A DNA stretch of 64,000 nucleotides, taken from NCBI GenBank assembly GCA_934045075.1, contig OW203723.1:4046577-4110576 (forward strand), read 5' to 3'. The DNA is from Yponomeuta sedellus (Eukaryota; Arthropoda; Insecta; Lepidoptera; Yponomeutidae). The notes beneath the pieces are model-generated. The model was not told the DNA's origin. It searched no databases and worked only from the letters and a program-made list of their open reading frames with translations. The translations under genes were made by a program, and so were the position numbers. Shown here in pieces: positions 19,641-29,837 of this stretch (positions within the stretch are counted from its first letter, which is position 1; the number at the start of each line of letters is the position of its first letter).

Positions 19641-20172
19641 ATGGGGCCTCTAGACGGGCTACACTTTTTGTGAAATATTTGGCTACACTATTTCCCGAAA
19701 ATACAAAAAATGTAGGTGGGATATACCTACATTTTTTGTATTTGGCCATTCGCGGCAACATTACTACAACATTATATGGCTCAATACTTTGTCTTTACAC
19801 GGGCTACATACATAAACACGAACGAACCAAAATAAAGAGAAACAAAACAAACACGAACATAGCTCTAGTCGAACAAATCGCAGCAAACTTCACTTCACGT
19901 AGCATGAAAAAGGGACGCACTTAGGCCGTAAAGCGAGACAGGCTGAGAAAATATTGCAGTATTTTCGATTGCAAAGCGATCGTTCCAGCCATATAGTTGG
20001 GATACTAAAAATTCATCGGATATACAAAAAATATGTCACAATTATATCCCGGCCATACAAAAAAAAATTGCTAATTATTTCATAGTCTAGCCGTAAATGA
20101 TGGCTGATGCTACCGGCCACACATTTGCAGCTACATATTTTCGTGAAAATATGGCCCGTTTAGAGGCCCCAT
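19641..20172. mobile_element. MITE M6 (532 bp) with internal hairpin
   Basis: Ends ATGGGGCCTCTAGACGGGC and GCCCGTTTAGAGGCCCCAT are inverted repeats with one mismatch. A perfect 19-bp inverted repeat with 7-nt spacer lies inside at 19699-19743. The short frame within is not a recognisable protein. Confidence 0.75.
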
Positions 20173-20351
20173 AACTAAATGGCTAATTGCGATTATTCGG
20201 CAAGGTTGCTGCAGTTGCCGTGGTCACGGGTAAACTGAAGTGGCGAGTAGTTAGAGTCAATTGTTGTAGCGAGGATAATTACGTTTCACGTTAATAAAGA
20301 ATCTTGGTTACTCCCGTTTAATATACCTACCTGTGCCAAGAGTAAGAGTAT

Positions 20352-20710
20352 GGAGCGCTCGTGGCCAAGTCATACCGAGTCATTGGAATCAATCATTCGA
20401 GTTAAGCAAAATTAATTCGAGTCTGGTGCCGGATGGGTGACCGTCTCGTGACTACCGCTGGTGGCATTTTTCCGAGCGCTTCCGTGTTTCGCGAGGCAGG
20501 TTAAGCACGTTGGTGCCAGCTGTTCAGTCGTTAAGCCATGTCAGAAGCCTTATGGGCGGCTTGATAAATTCTGACAGTAAGACCCGCCACTGTCTTTCAA
20601 TCCTCCACCAACCCGGACTTGGCCCCCGTGGTGGAGTATGGCCTAACCTTCCTGCGATGCAGAAAGAGACCCGTGCCCCAACAGTGGGGACATACAAGGG
20701 TTGATATCGA
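20352..20710 (+). mobile_element. 5S-derived SINE copy, near full length
   Basis: Begins GAGCGCTCGTGGCCAAGTC and ends AAGGGTTGATATCGA. 5S-like box C GGATGGGTGACC is intact; box A is kept but the intermediate element is altered. Confidence 0.8.
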
Positions 20711-20779
20711 GTCATTAAGAAATACATTTGTTATTTTGTGACTTTGAATTTATTGTAGTACTACCACTCACTAACTTTG

Positions 20780-20885
20780 AAGGCAAACACGGTCAGGAAA
20801 CCTGAGTGCATGAGGTTTTGAGGTTATCACATACTTCAGCGCTTGAAATAGTCATCCGGGGTCGGCAAACGGAAAGACTGTAGCC
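20780..20885 (+). repeat. N-type SINE fragment
   Basis: AACACGGTCAGGAAACCTGAG ... ACTTCAGCGCTTGAAAT is the diverged common SINE core. Confidence 0.5.
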
Positions 20886-20918
20886 TACAGTGAGCGTTGT
20901 TACATTACGTTCTAAGAG

Positions 20919-21406
20919 CCAGTCTCTGAATTGAGAATTTTGCTAAGTAAATAGTTAACTGTAGAGCTGTCTCTTCGAATTTCCCAGAAAAGAGCGTGAC
21001 AGAACTTTACAATGCTACGCAAGAAATAAGTCTCGCGGATGTACCTGCGCAGATGACCAAATTTTGGATGTGCGGCAAGTTGATCGACCAATCAGATAGT
21101 TTTATTTTATGGCAGGCCGCGCGCCTTTGTTGCTATTGGTTGATTCAACGTCATCGATGCAGGTGACTATTAGTTTGGCAATATTAGCGTGAGCGAAATA
21201 GGTAGCCCTACGGCGGCAATCAATTCTGCACTTTAACCGTATCGGTTAAAGATCATGTTGAATGTACTTATAGCTTCGGGTACTTTCGTTACACTTCTTC
21301 CTAGTCTGCGCGAACGTGGATTCCCGAAGGGACTTTTATGATGTGTAGTACTGTACTTAAGTATCAATTTACTTTGTGAAATTCTCAATTCAGAAACCAG
21401 GCCTAA
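20919..21406. mobile_element. MITE M3, long form
   Basis: Ends CCAGTCTCTGAATTGAGAAT and ATTCTCAATTCAGAAACCAG form inverted repeats shared with short M3 copies at 53606-53735, 60265-60385 and 54618-55255. The interior has no coding potential. Confidence 0.65.
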
Positions 21407-22184
21407 GTATACCAACGTATGTTTTTAATCGTGAACCCAGTGTCTGTATTTCGTGGAACGGGCCGTTTCTAAAGAAGCCATGATGAATAGTCTGCGTCCT
21501 CTGGGAAATCATTGGCGGAGAAGCAATAAATTGGAAATAGACCTGTTTCGCACGCAAACAACGCGATACAAAGTAGTTAGATTAAGCTGGGTCTTACACC
21601 CAGTTTCACCAGTTTAAAATAAACCCGGTTTTAGATAGTCACTTCTAACTTACAACACTCCATATTTTGCATCCAGTTTTGTCTTCATGGTGGATAGAAA
21701 TTGTTAAGCTAAGGAAACTACTATTTAACCACTACTAGATAGTTAATTTCTTAGTTTTAATAGTAAATAGGGAGGCCAAAATATTTTTTTATAAGTAGAC
21801 CCAGCGAAAAGCAGAATGATACGAAATATAACTACCTACGGCACGCTGCCCACTGTCGCATTTTTAGGTGTCTAGTTCTCACTTATGAAGATTCTTAATC
21901 GATTGAAAACTAATAAAAGTAACAAAAAGCGATAGCAGGCATCGCGCTATCAACCCCCCATTAACTACTGGCTACTGAATAGAGAATATCATTAAGTAAA
22001 TACTAAATTAAGTATCACTCTGACTCTTAACATTTAAAAAAAAATCAATCGAACGATACTTTAGTAAAGTAGATATGTAGGTACCTAATTAGGGAAATAT
22101 TGACCTAATTATTCGAAGCGAAATTCTCAATACAGAAACCGACAGAAAGACCTTCGGTAACCTTCATATTTTTAATTGATGCAT
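21407..22184. other. No recognised gene
   Basis: AT-rich; short frames only. Confidence 0.4.
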
Positions 22185-22300
22185 CAGCGGTGTTCAAATG
22201 CCTCGGCGCTTGAAATTGCCAATCCGCGGTGGGCACGCGTGGTTATTAAGCCCATGCTCTACTCCTGAGAGTAAGCTTCTGCCCTGCAGTGGGCAACATA
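22185..22300 (+). repeat. N-type SINE 3' fragment
   Basis: GTGTTCAAATGCCTCGGCGC ... TGCCCTGCAGTGGGCA, the family's 3' half. Confidence 0.65.
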
Positions 22301-22932
22301 AAAAAAATGCTAATATATTACACGGCTGCCTAAAAATATGTAATTGACAGCTTTTGCGTCTCGTTCACGGTAGATGGCAACGATGTTTAAGCGAGAGGCA
22401 GTTTTCCTACTTTTTCTTTTATTATCCATGCTATATTACGTCGGAGTTTAACCAGCAGCTCAGCATTTTCCTCTCTCCGGCGATACCTACGATGATAACT
22501 GACTTTAGTACCTACCTACATACTAAATATATTGCGAAATCAAAGTTTTCCCTACAGAAAAAGTTGTCCGTAGGTATTGACTAGGTAGTAAAACCATTGA
22601 ATTTGAAGTAAGTCTTACTTACTTCAAATACTATGGTAAAACCAAGAAACCTCATATTCTGATAGATAAATATAGTATGTAAGTAAGGCGATTATGTGAA
22701 CCGCCTAAAGTTTTGGTTTTTAACAACGTTTTATTCTATGAGATTTTTCCCATATTTTTATTGACAGAGTACACATGATATTATTGAGTTTGTAAGTACA
22801 TTATGATGAATGAAAAACTCACGCCGGCGTCAGAGGGTTAGGCGGAGGCTTGCCGCGCTTGCTACTTGCCACAATCCCCTTTCATAGAATATTAATAAAA
22901 TTACTTACGCGTGCCTACATTTTACTTAAGTA
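22301..22932. other. No recognised gene
   Basis: Spacer up to the mariner-type element; no feature supported. Confidence 0.4.
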
Positions 22933-23049
22933 CAGGGTGTCCGGTGGCAGAATTAGGATTTGAAATTCGAATATTTTTTTAACTATTGAGAGTAGATTAG
23001 TGCAAATCATTACATTCGATTGAGCGTCCATGCGGATTAATTAGTCACA

Positions 23050-24600
23050 ATGTCGGAGTGGACGAACGATCAGCGTGCGTATGCTAGTGAAGAGTTCTGA
23101 AGAACTGTTTGGCTTTGAAAAGCCAATGAATCCTGCGTAGTTGCTCGACGTTTGAGTGAAGGACCTAGTGAAAATTTATTTCCTTCATTGGTGCGGGGTT
23201 TTGCGAAACATCTTCGGCAGCAAGAAATGCGCAGCCGGGACCGAGCCGCTCGTCAACAACTGATGAGAACATTGCCCTTGTCGCTAACAGCTTGCCACGG
23301 AATTTACGTCACTCTGTGCGCAAGAGGGCGGCTGCGCTAGGTCTACCGAAATCAACTCTTCATGAAATATTAAAGATTGATCTTAAATTCCATCCCTTCA
23401 AGATTCAAACTGTGCAAGCTCTCAAGCCCAACGATTATCCAATACGCAAAAACTTTTGTGAAACATGTTACAGAGCTTTCGTACTGTAAACACGATATTT
23501 TTTGTGATGAAGCCTATTTCCATCTAAACGGGGCCGTCAATAAACAAAATTGTCGATATTGGGCAGCGAAAGGAAACAATCCACGATGGAAACATCAGCA
23601 GCAGCTTCATAGCCCTAGGGTTACAGTTTGGTGTGCCTTATCAGCAACAGGAATATGTGGTCCCTATTTTTTTGAAAATTCTCGAGGACAAAGTGTTACG
23701 GTGGATGGCGCATCATACAGACGCATGATCACTGCCTATTTTATTCCACATCTGCAAGCACATCATGTCTTTACTTCACACACATGGTTTCAGCAAGATG
23801 GTGCTACTCCTCATACTGCTAGAGCCACCATGGCACTATTGCGTGATTTTTTCCCGAACAAATTGATCAGCCGCTTCGGAGACATCCCGTGGCCCCCAAG
23901 ATCACCAGATCTGACTCTCCTTGACTTTTTTCTGTGGGGTTACCTCAAGATCAAAGTGTACGAAACAAATCCTGCCACTATTTCTGAATTGAAAGAAAAT
24001 ATTGTACGCGAAGTGAACGCTATTCCACTAGCTGTTCTCCAGCGCGTCGTGCGTAACACAGTTGAAAGGTTTCAGGAGTGTGTGTTCGCGCGAGAATCGA
24101 TCGCGCGACGTAATCATGAATCTGTGGTCATTCATTCGCTATTCTGTCGTTCCGGTACCGTCGCTCGTGCCGCTCGCTCGCTACTATTTTATCCAGCCAT
24201 CTGCATACACATTCGCACGGTGACATACGCGCGTGATAAGTGCTCGAATTCTCGTGAAGTGATAGACATTTTGGTGACCAAGAAACTTTATCAGCTCAAG
24301 AACAATATATTGACAATATTAGACTATAAGTGAACAGTGCAGGACTGTTCTCCGTGCGCTGGACGCATCAGCTCATCCATCACCGCTCATCATCTGCCCA
24401 ACAGCTAAAGCGAGCCATCATCCACCATCACCAAGTAAGTCCATTCACTTCACCTCCCATTCCGCTCTCTCAACCAGCCCATCGTGAGGTAGACCTAGCC
24501 GACACTGGCTAACTACCAGTGTGTAAGACGTGATGGTCAACATTTGGATGATTTAATTTTTTTAAAGTGTAATCCGCATTTATCCTTTGCTTATAAATTC
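23050..24600 (+). pseudogene. Broken DDE transposase (IS630/Tc1/mariner)
   Basis: The N-terminal HTH part starts MSEWTNDQRAYASEEF and is broken by TGA at 23098 and 23116. Two compensating frameshifts follow between about 23265 and 23480. The catalytic domain is then readable from about 23480: first acidic motif CDEAYFHLNG, second QQDGATPHT, and SPDLTLLDFFLWG holding the third Asp, with 41 residues between the second and third catalytic Asp (a DD41D pattern). The C-terminal codons are split by the solo LTR and resume at 24524. It is non-functional. Confidence 0.88.
24083..24518. mobile_element. Solo LTR nested in the transposase gene
   Basis: 436 bp, TGTTCGCGCG...CTAACTACCA, flanked by a perfect 5-bp repeat GTGTG (24078-24082, 24519-24523). 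TG...CA ends plus a 5-bp duplication fit a BEL/Pao or Copia LTR. No internal region is present, so it is a recombined solo LTR. Removing it restores continuity of the transposase frame. Confidence 0.75.
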
Positions 24601-26429
24601 TTTTATTATATGAATATTCCTAGCAGTATTTTTTTTATTTAAATTTAAAATCCTAATTCTGCCACCGGACACCCTGTAGATAGGTACATATCTAGTAAGT
24701 ACTTAGGTAAAGTAATGAAGAATGTTACTAGGTACCTATGCCAAATTGCTTGAAATGCTTTTCTTAGTAAAGCCTGTATGTATACAAATACACTACTTTT
24801 TGCTGTAGTCAAAAATACCTAGCATAGTTTTGATTTTATAGGCATTCAAAGTTACGAAAAATATCGAGTCCCGCTAACAGTCACATGACCGCTTGTGACG
24901 TCATGTCACAACGCGCCGCGCGGGCCGCTACTAATTTATCAGGAGATTTTCTGATTTTAAGCGCTGTCACCTGATCTACTGTTTTATTTTATTACCCACT
25001 CTGCTTATATTAGTACATTTTATGATATTATTATATTCGTCGTAGTTTATGTAGGTAGTATATTATTATAGGTTAGTTTACGCAGTGTATTATAATTAAT
25101 ATGATATTTACATTAATAACCAAATTTTGTTTCAATGTAAAGAATTTAAATTCTGTTACTTTTATTATTGTTTATTTTTTTGTTTTGTAACGAAACTACC
25201 TATTTCTAAGCTACATTGTCACTTTCTGAGCGTAAGTCTGGTTACCCATAATACAGAGTATATTCTCGTTTGGGGACCAGGCACTATTTTTGTACACTTA
25301 TAACAATAAAGTTTTTTGTATTTTTTTATATTTGTATTTGTAGAATTGAGTCAAATCTCCTGAATTTTGACAAATAGCAACTACATTTCTGCATATTCCA
25401 CCTTTGTTAGGTTATTGAACGAACATAATGAAAGGGAACGTTTTCATTCATCGACTCGATATGCGAATATTTCTTATCTGAGTTGTGCTACGAATGCTAT
25501 CAAAAGAGGGAAAATATTAGAAAAGGATGTCATAAAGTCGCGAAGATACACTTTGTAAAGATAGTGGAATCTGGTCTTTTTTTAAAGAATGAGTGGCCTG
25601 ATAGGTGCCTCGCCTGACGGGCTTACATGACTGCGTTATGGAAGTAAAGTGTCCAACCAAGGCAAACACTTTTATTTCGTAGGTATTATAGTAAAGGTAC
25701 TACTTTACTAGTACTAGGCAAAAAATATTATCCTCAGATACAAACACAAAATGGGAATCACCCGAAAAAGAAAAGCCCTATTTTGTATTGCACACGTTGA
25801 CTTTGAAACCTCAGGGAATGTTGATGTGAAGTAGTTTATAATAAAGAATATTGTGATGATCTTTTTGAAAAATGTGTAAAGTTTTGGAAGGACAATATTT
25901 TGGACAAAAATAGTAAAATATCATTATTATAATGTAATATAGTTTTATTAATTAAAACTATTATTATTAAAACTATAAAAATCCATTTTTTTCGCATTTT
26001 AACGTCTTTTGGAACTATAAGTATGTAGTTGTATTTTTATATTTAGGCACAACACACGATTTCCTAGTATTTGGATTGGATATTTTTAAAAGTATTTAGG
26101 TACAATTTCAACGGCACGGTTACTTCTAAATCGGAAACTAATTAACGTATCGAAGTAATTCTTTCACTGGTGTTTTTTATTTTTCACAGAAAATATGGAG
26201 TGCTAATAATCAAAATTAGTTAACATTCTTCATTATAAAAAAGGGAAGTAGGTACTTATCTATCTATACACTCAAGTCTCAGGCCAAAGCTCTTTGTCAT
26301 CAGGAAACTCCTAAAATGTCTTAGACTTTATTTATAGTAGGTAGGTAATATGTATTTTATGAAAAAATAGACGTTTTTCGAGAAAAAAAATCGCCTCTTG
26401 CCAGCCTAGCTAATAAAAAAGGCGAGGAC

Positions 26430-26690
26430 GCGATGATTCAACCGACACAGCCAGTAAACATTTCGCGCATAATACACGCATAAAATTATTCATTCCGAGC
26501 GTCTTTTTATACGCGAAGAGACACTAAACGCACATGCGTCGCTACGCGGTAGGTAAAGACAGACTACGCGGGCGCGACAATAATCTGTGATGAAAACATT
26601 TCCCGCCTTTCAGTGTTATTTTCACGCCAACTTTTTGCGCGCCGCATGCATTTGCAGATTAGTATTTGCGAAGATTGCTTGTGCCCATCA
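26430..26690. promoter_or_regulatory. CpG-rich stretch, possible promoter
   Basis: Dense CG dinucleotides (ACGCGAAGAG, GCTACGCGG, CGCGGGCGCGACA, GCGCGCCGC) in otherwise CpG-poor AT-rich DNA about 3 kb upstream of the first Gliotactin coding exon. No core promoter can be asserted. Confidence 0.25.
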
Positions 26691-27841
26691 GACGTAAAAC
26701 TTTTTTATGGTTAGAATATAACATTGTGGCGGTAAGCAAAACTCTTTGGCACGGTTTATTTATACAAAAGGGACGTGGCGTCGGAGGTGGATTAGCCTCT
26801 AAATAGGTTTTTTCATAAGTCGTCAGGAGGTGCGGACTACAAAAACGACGCTGTACACTGTGTACCTACTGTACAACTAAAAAACAAACTAACACCCAAA
26901 TAAAGTATAGTATTATACTCTACTAATAGTACCTACCTACTTTATACTCTATGCTGTACTACGAACTATCTATCCTCTTCGCGCATCCTCGTCACGTCTC
27001 TTCTGTATAAACAAAGCCTTATACAGTGAATTCTTCGTGGCAAGATAATTACCCACCTTGGCTAGTACGATTAGTAAATGGGTAGTATGATGACGCTAAT
27101 TTCCAGTAAATTTATTGTCGAATTCTGACATCCAATCGCCACAAAACGCGAGACTTGTGCTTTTGCAATATAATTAAGTACATCGAATTGTCATAGTAAA
27201 CCATAAATGAAACAGGCTCCGATGAATCAATTTGAACAGCAGCTGTTAGAGATAGAGCGCGAAAAAAACGCGAAACGAAGCTATCGTGGCCAATCGGGGT
27301 ATTACCTATATCATTGAATTTTGTCAACTTGAAATTCAATGGTGAATATCCTAAGACTAACTTCTTATACTTATTTCGAGTAAAACTCACAAAATAAACT
27401 CAAATTCTAAATATGACGGTAGACGGATAGACGGTAAAACTTACACTCAAATAATATGTTATTGCCATAACAATAAAGTCAATTTGAAAACAAATTTTTC
27501 AGCGTTACCACCCAATTTCCGTAGGTCTAGATTATAGTTACCACTTTAAATGACTGCGAGAGCGAAAGAAGACCGACAATATTCTGTCGAGGGCAGTCGA
27601 GACTCGAGGGTAACTCACACAGCGTGCATAACTGGTTATTACTAACTCGGCCGAACAGTGATCATGGTGATCATGCTCTTCCACTGTGTAGGGATTCCAG
27701 GCATATCGTAGGGCTGAGAACAAAGCCGACCCGATCGTCGGACGTAACTTTTTATATTTTTTTTAGTACATTGTGTTGATGTCTTGTGCAACTCCGTCCC
27801 AATCTTGGGACGGTATTAAAAATTTAACGTAATTATTTATA

Positions 27842-27919
27842 GAGCCCTCTGTAGGAAATATTAGGAACTATCCTTATTTATGTACACTGGTAGTCACTAA
27901 TATTTCCCACAGAGGGCTC
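27842..27919. repeat. Short foldback element
   Basis: GAGCCCTCTGTAGGAAATAT and its near-perfect complement close a 78-bp inverted-repeat unit; probably a minimal MITE. Confidence 0.6.
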
Positions 27920-28209
27920 AACTTTAACGGAAGTCAGTGCTCGGAAAAAGATTGTCTCTCTCCAACGTGTCGCACGTTTACACTAAAAGTATTGGGTACG
28001 TTTGAAAACTGAAGTTAATTTCGACGTTGAAAATTATGATATAGCATCAACTAAATAATGTTAATTACAGAATTACTACGGATACTTTTTAGGGTGTCTT
28101 AGTTTATTCTAAGTATTTTAATATGGTTTACAACCCTGTTAATTGTTCATTCTGTTAATAATGTTTTCATAAGTGCAAATGTGTGGCGCACCGCACTGCC
28201 GTGTTATGA

Positions 28210-28241
28210 CAAAACACTGTATCTATAGATACAGTGTTTTG
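28210..28241. repeat. Perfect 32-bp palindrome
   Basis: Centred on TCTATAGA; arms CAAAACACTGTA / TACAGTGTTTTG. Related partial motifs occur at about 28376-28425 and 28446-28470. Confidence 0.7.
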
Positions 28242-28740
28242 AAGTAACATGAATAATTCGATTCTTCGCCCTTAAGTACATGGTATGGCATCAAAAAATA
28301 TGGAAAAAGTTTTAATAATACGCAAATCAGTCATGGTAAATAAGACTGTATAGCCAATATTATAGAGACCTGTTTTGACAAAATACTGTTTCTATAGATA
28401 GGTACCGTGTTTTGCCAAAACATCCGCGTGATTTTTATGCCAAATAACTGTAGATGCAGTGTTTTTGTCATAACAACTTTAAAACCTTTTCCTATTTGTC
28501 AAGAAAAAAAGCGGGTATTCAGTGCGAAACTTCTAGATTTTCAATTAGAGTCTATATACAAAAATATAAATTAACTAGTTACGGCATAATTATGTGCACT
28601 ATTATTTAACACATGTAAAATTTTTAAAGGAATCTGTTTTGATTTGATGTATCTATGCGGAATTTTCTTAACGAAATGTTTTTGGCGTTTTCTGGGAAAT
28701 GCCTGTTTTTAAATTACAGTGTCTTGTCAGGACACGGCAG

Positions 28741-28835
28741 CGCACAGAACTACCTGTCTAATTTGTGCACAGAACATTGTGTGTGGCGCACCGCACAGAA
28801 CTACCTGTCTAATTTGTGCACAGAGCATTGTGGAT
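28741..28835. repeat. Two-copy tandem duplication, 51-bp period
   Basis: CGCACAGAACTACCTGTCTA occurs at 28741 and 28792, with the following TTTGTGCACAGA repeated. It is responsible for an open frame with an internal repeat that is not a gene. Confidence 0.75.
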
Positions 28836-29525
28836 TTTGAACGTAACTAACTTAATCCTAGTATTTTTCCAAATTCCGTTCCATTTCCTTTTATTCTTTC
28901 ATAAATTGTGTTTCCCTACCTTTATTAATATAACCTATAATACTTTTTTTTTTTTTTTAGTTCGTCCCGCAAGATACCGGCTAAGGTCTTTCTATCTACG
29001 GTCTTAGACCATGCTGCCACGTCTTTGGTTAACCTATAATACTTGACATTGGCTGAAAGCACAGACAGTGCAGTGCCAGAAATATAATAAAAAAAAAACT
29101 ACCATCATGAATGAATGAAGGGAAAGCCAGCCAAATGATAAACAAATTCGTGTGTTTGGGCGTTGGCGCTCATTGTGGATAAGATAATACATTGATTGCT
29201 TGCCTGATAAGCTCCTGGCTCATATTTGTGATAGTGCTCTAGATAAAAAAGTGGATTTATAGGTGAAACTAATGTTTGTGTCGACCCATGAAAACTTGCT
29301 ATATAAATGGAACTTTATTTCTGTGTTTTTTCTAACTAAAACTCCCTTTATTTTTCTATCCAAGTGTCTGTTTGTCCAATTTCTATCCTATAAACATGTT
29401 CTTATTCATAAAAGTGCTCAAACTCTACTCATAACTTGACAAACCAACAATTCGTAACTACGATGATGATTCACTGATCAACAAACAATTCCAATTAGAC
29501 CGTAACACTGAAGAGACATGTGAAA

Positions 29526-29837
29526 ATGTTAAGAAACGCTGTGCTAACTTTTCTCCTCACTTATCGGACAGTTGAAAGCCAGTCCAACAAAGATTTGTAC
29601 AATGGACAGTTTGTAGAACCACAGTACTACAACAGCAGGCAATCCTCGTCTCGAGAGTCGTCCCGCCTCCCGAACCCTGGTGACAGTGACTACAGGACGT
29701 ATGTGTACAATAACAGAAGATATGGGACAGACCCATCTCGGTATAATCCTTACAATCCTAGCATAAACCAGCCCGGAGGGTTCCCCTACAATCCGTTGAA
29801 TACTAACCCACTGGATGATCAGTTCAAATACAACACG
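29526..29837 (+). CDS. Gli: Gli coding exon 1 (signal peptide, Pro/Asn/Tyr-rich segment)
   Basis: Starts at ATG 29526 (MLRNAVLTFLLTYRTVESQ, a signal peptide); a GTG six bases upstream is not needed. It then encodes a Tyr/Asn/Pro-rich low-complexity stretch. Donor ACG|GTGAGT, phase 0. Confidence 0.88.

Larger units (their letters stand above)
22933..24676 (+). mobile_element. Tc1/mariner-type transposon, decayed, interrupted by a solo LTR
   Basis: Bounded by TA dinucleotides (22931-22932, 24677-24678). Inverted ends CAGGGTGTCCGGTGGCAGAA and its complement extend for nearly 30 bp. It encodes a broken DDE transposase. Without the 436-bp LTR and its 5-bp duplication the element is about 1.3 kb, usual for the superfamily. 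Confidence 0.9.
24679..29525. other. Upstream region of Gliotactin, no coding exon seen
   Basis: 4.8 kb of AT-rich sequence. It holds a CpG-rich patch (26430-26690), a T1 tail scrap near 26797-26815, palindromes (27842-27919, 28210-28241) and a tandem duplication (28741-28835). Untranslated first exons of Gliotactin may be here but cannot be identified without transcripts. Confidence 0.45.

Noticed and set aside
19670..19924. 84-codon frame in MITE M6
   Set aside because: It crosses a perfect internal hairpin and matches no transposase motif.
28655..28840. 61-codon frame with internal repeat upstream of Gliotactin
   Set aside because: It is produced by a 51-bp tandem duplication of non-coding sequence; no homology or splice support.
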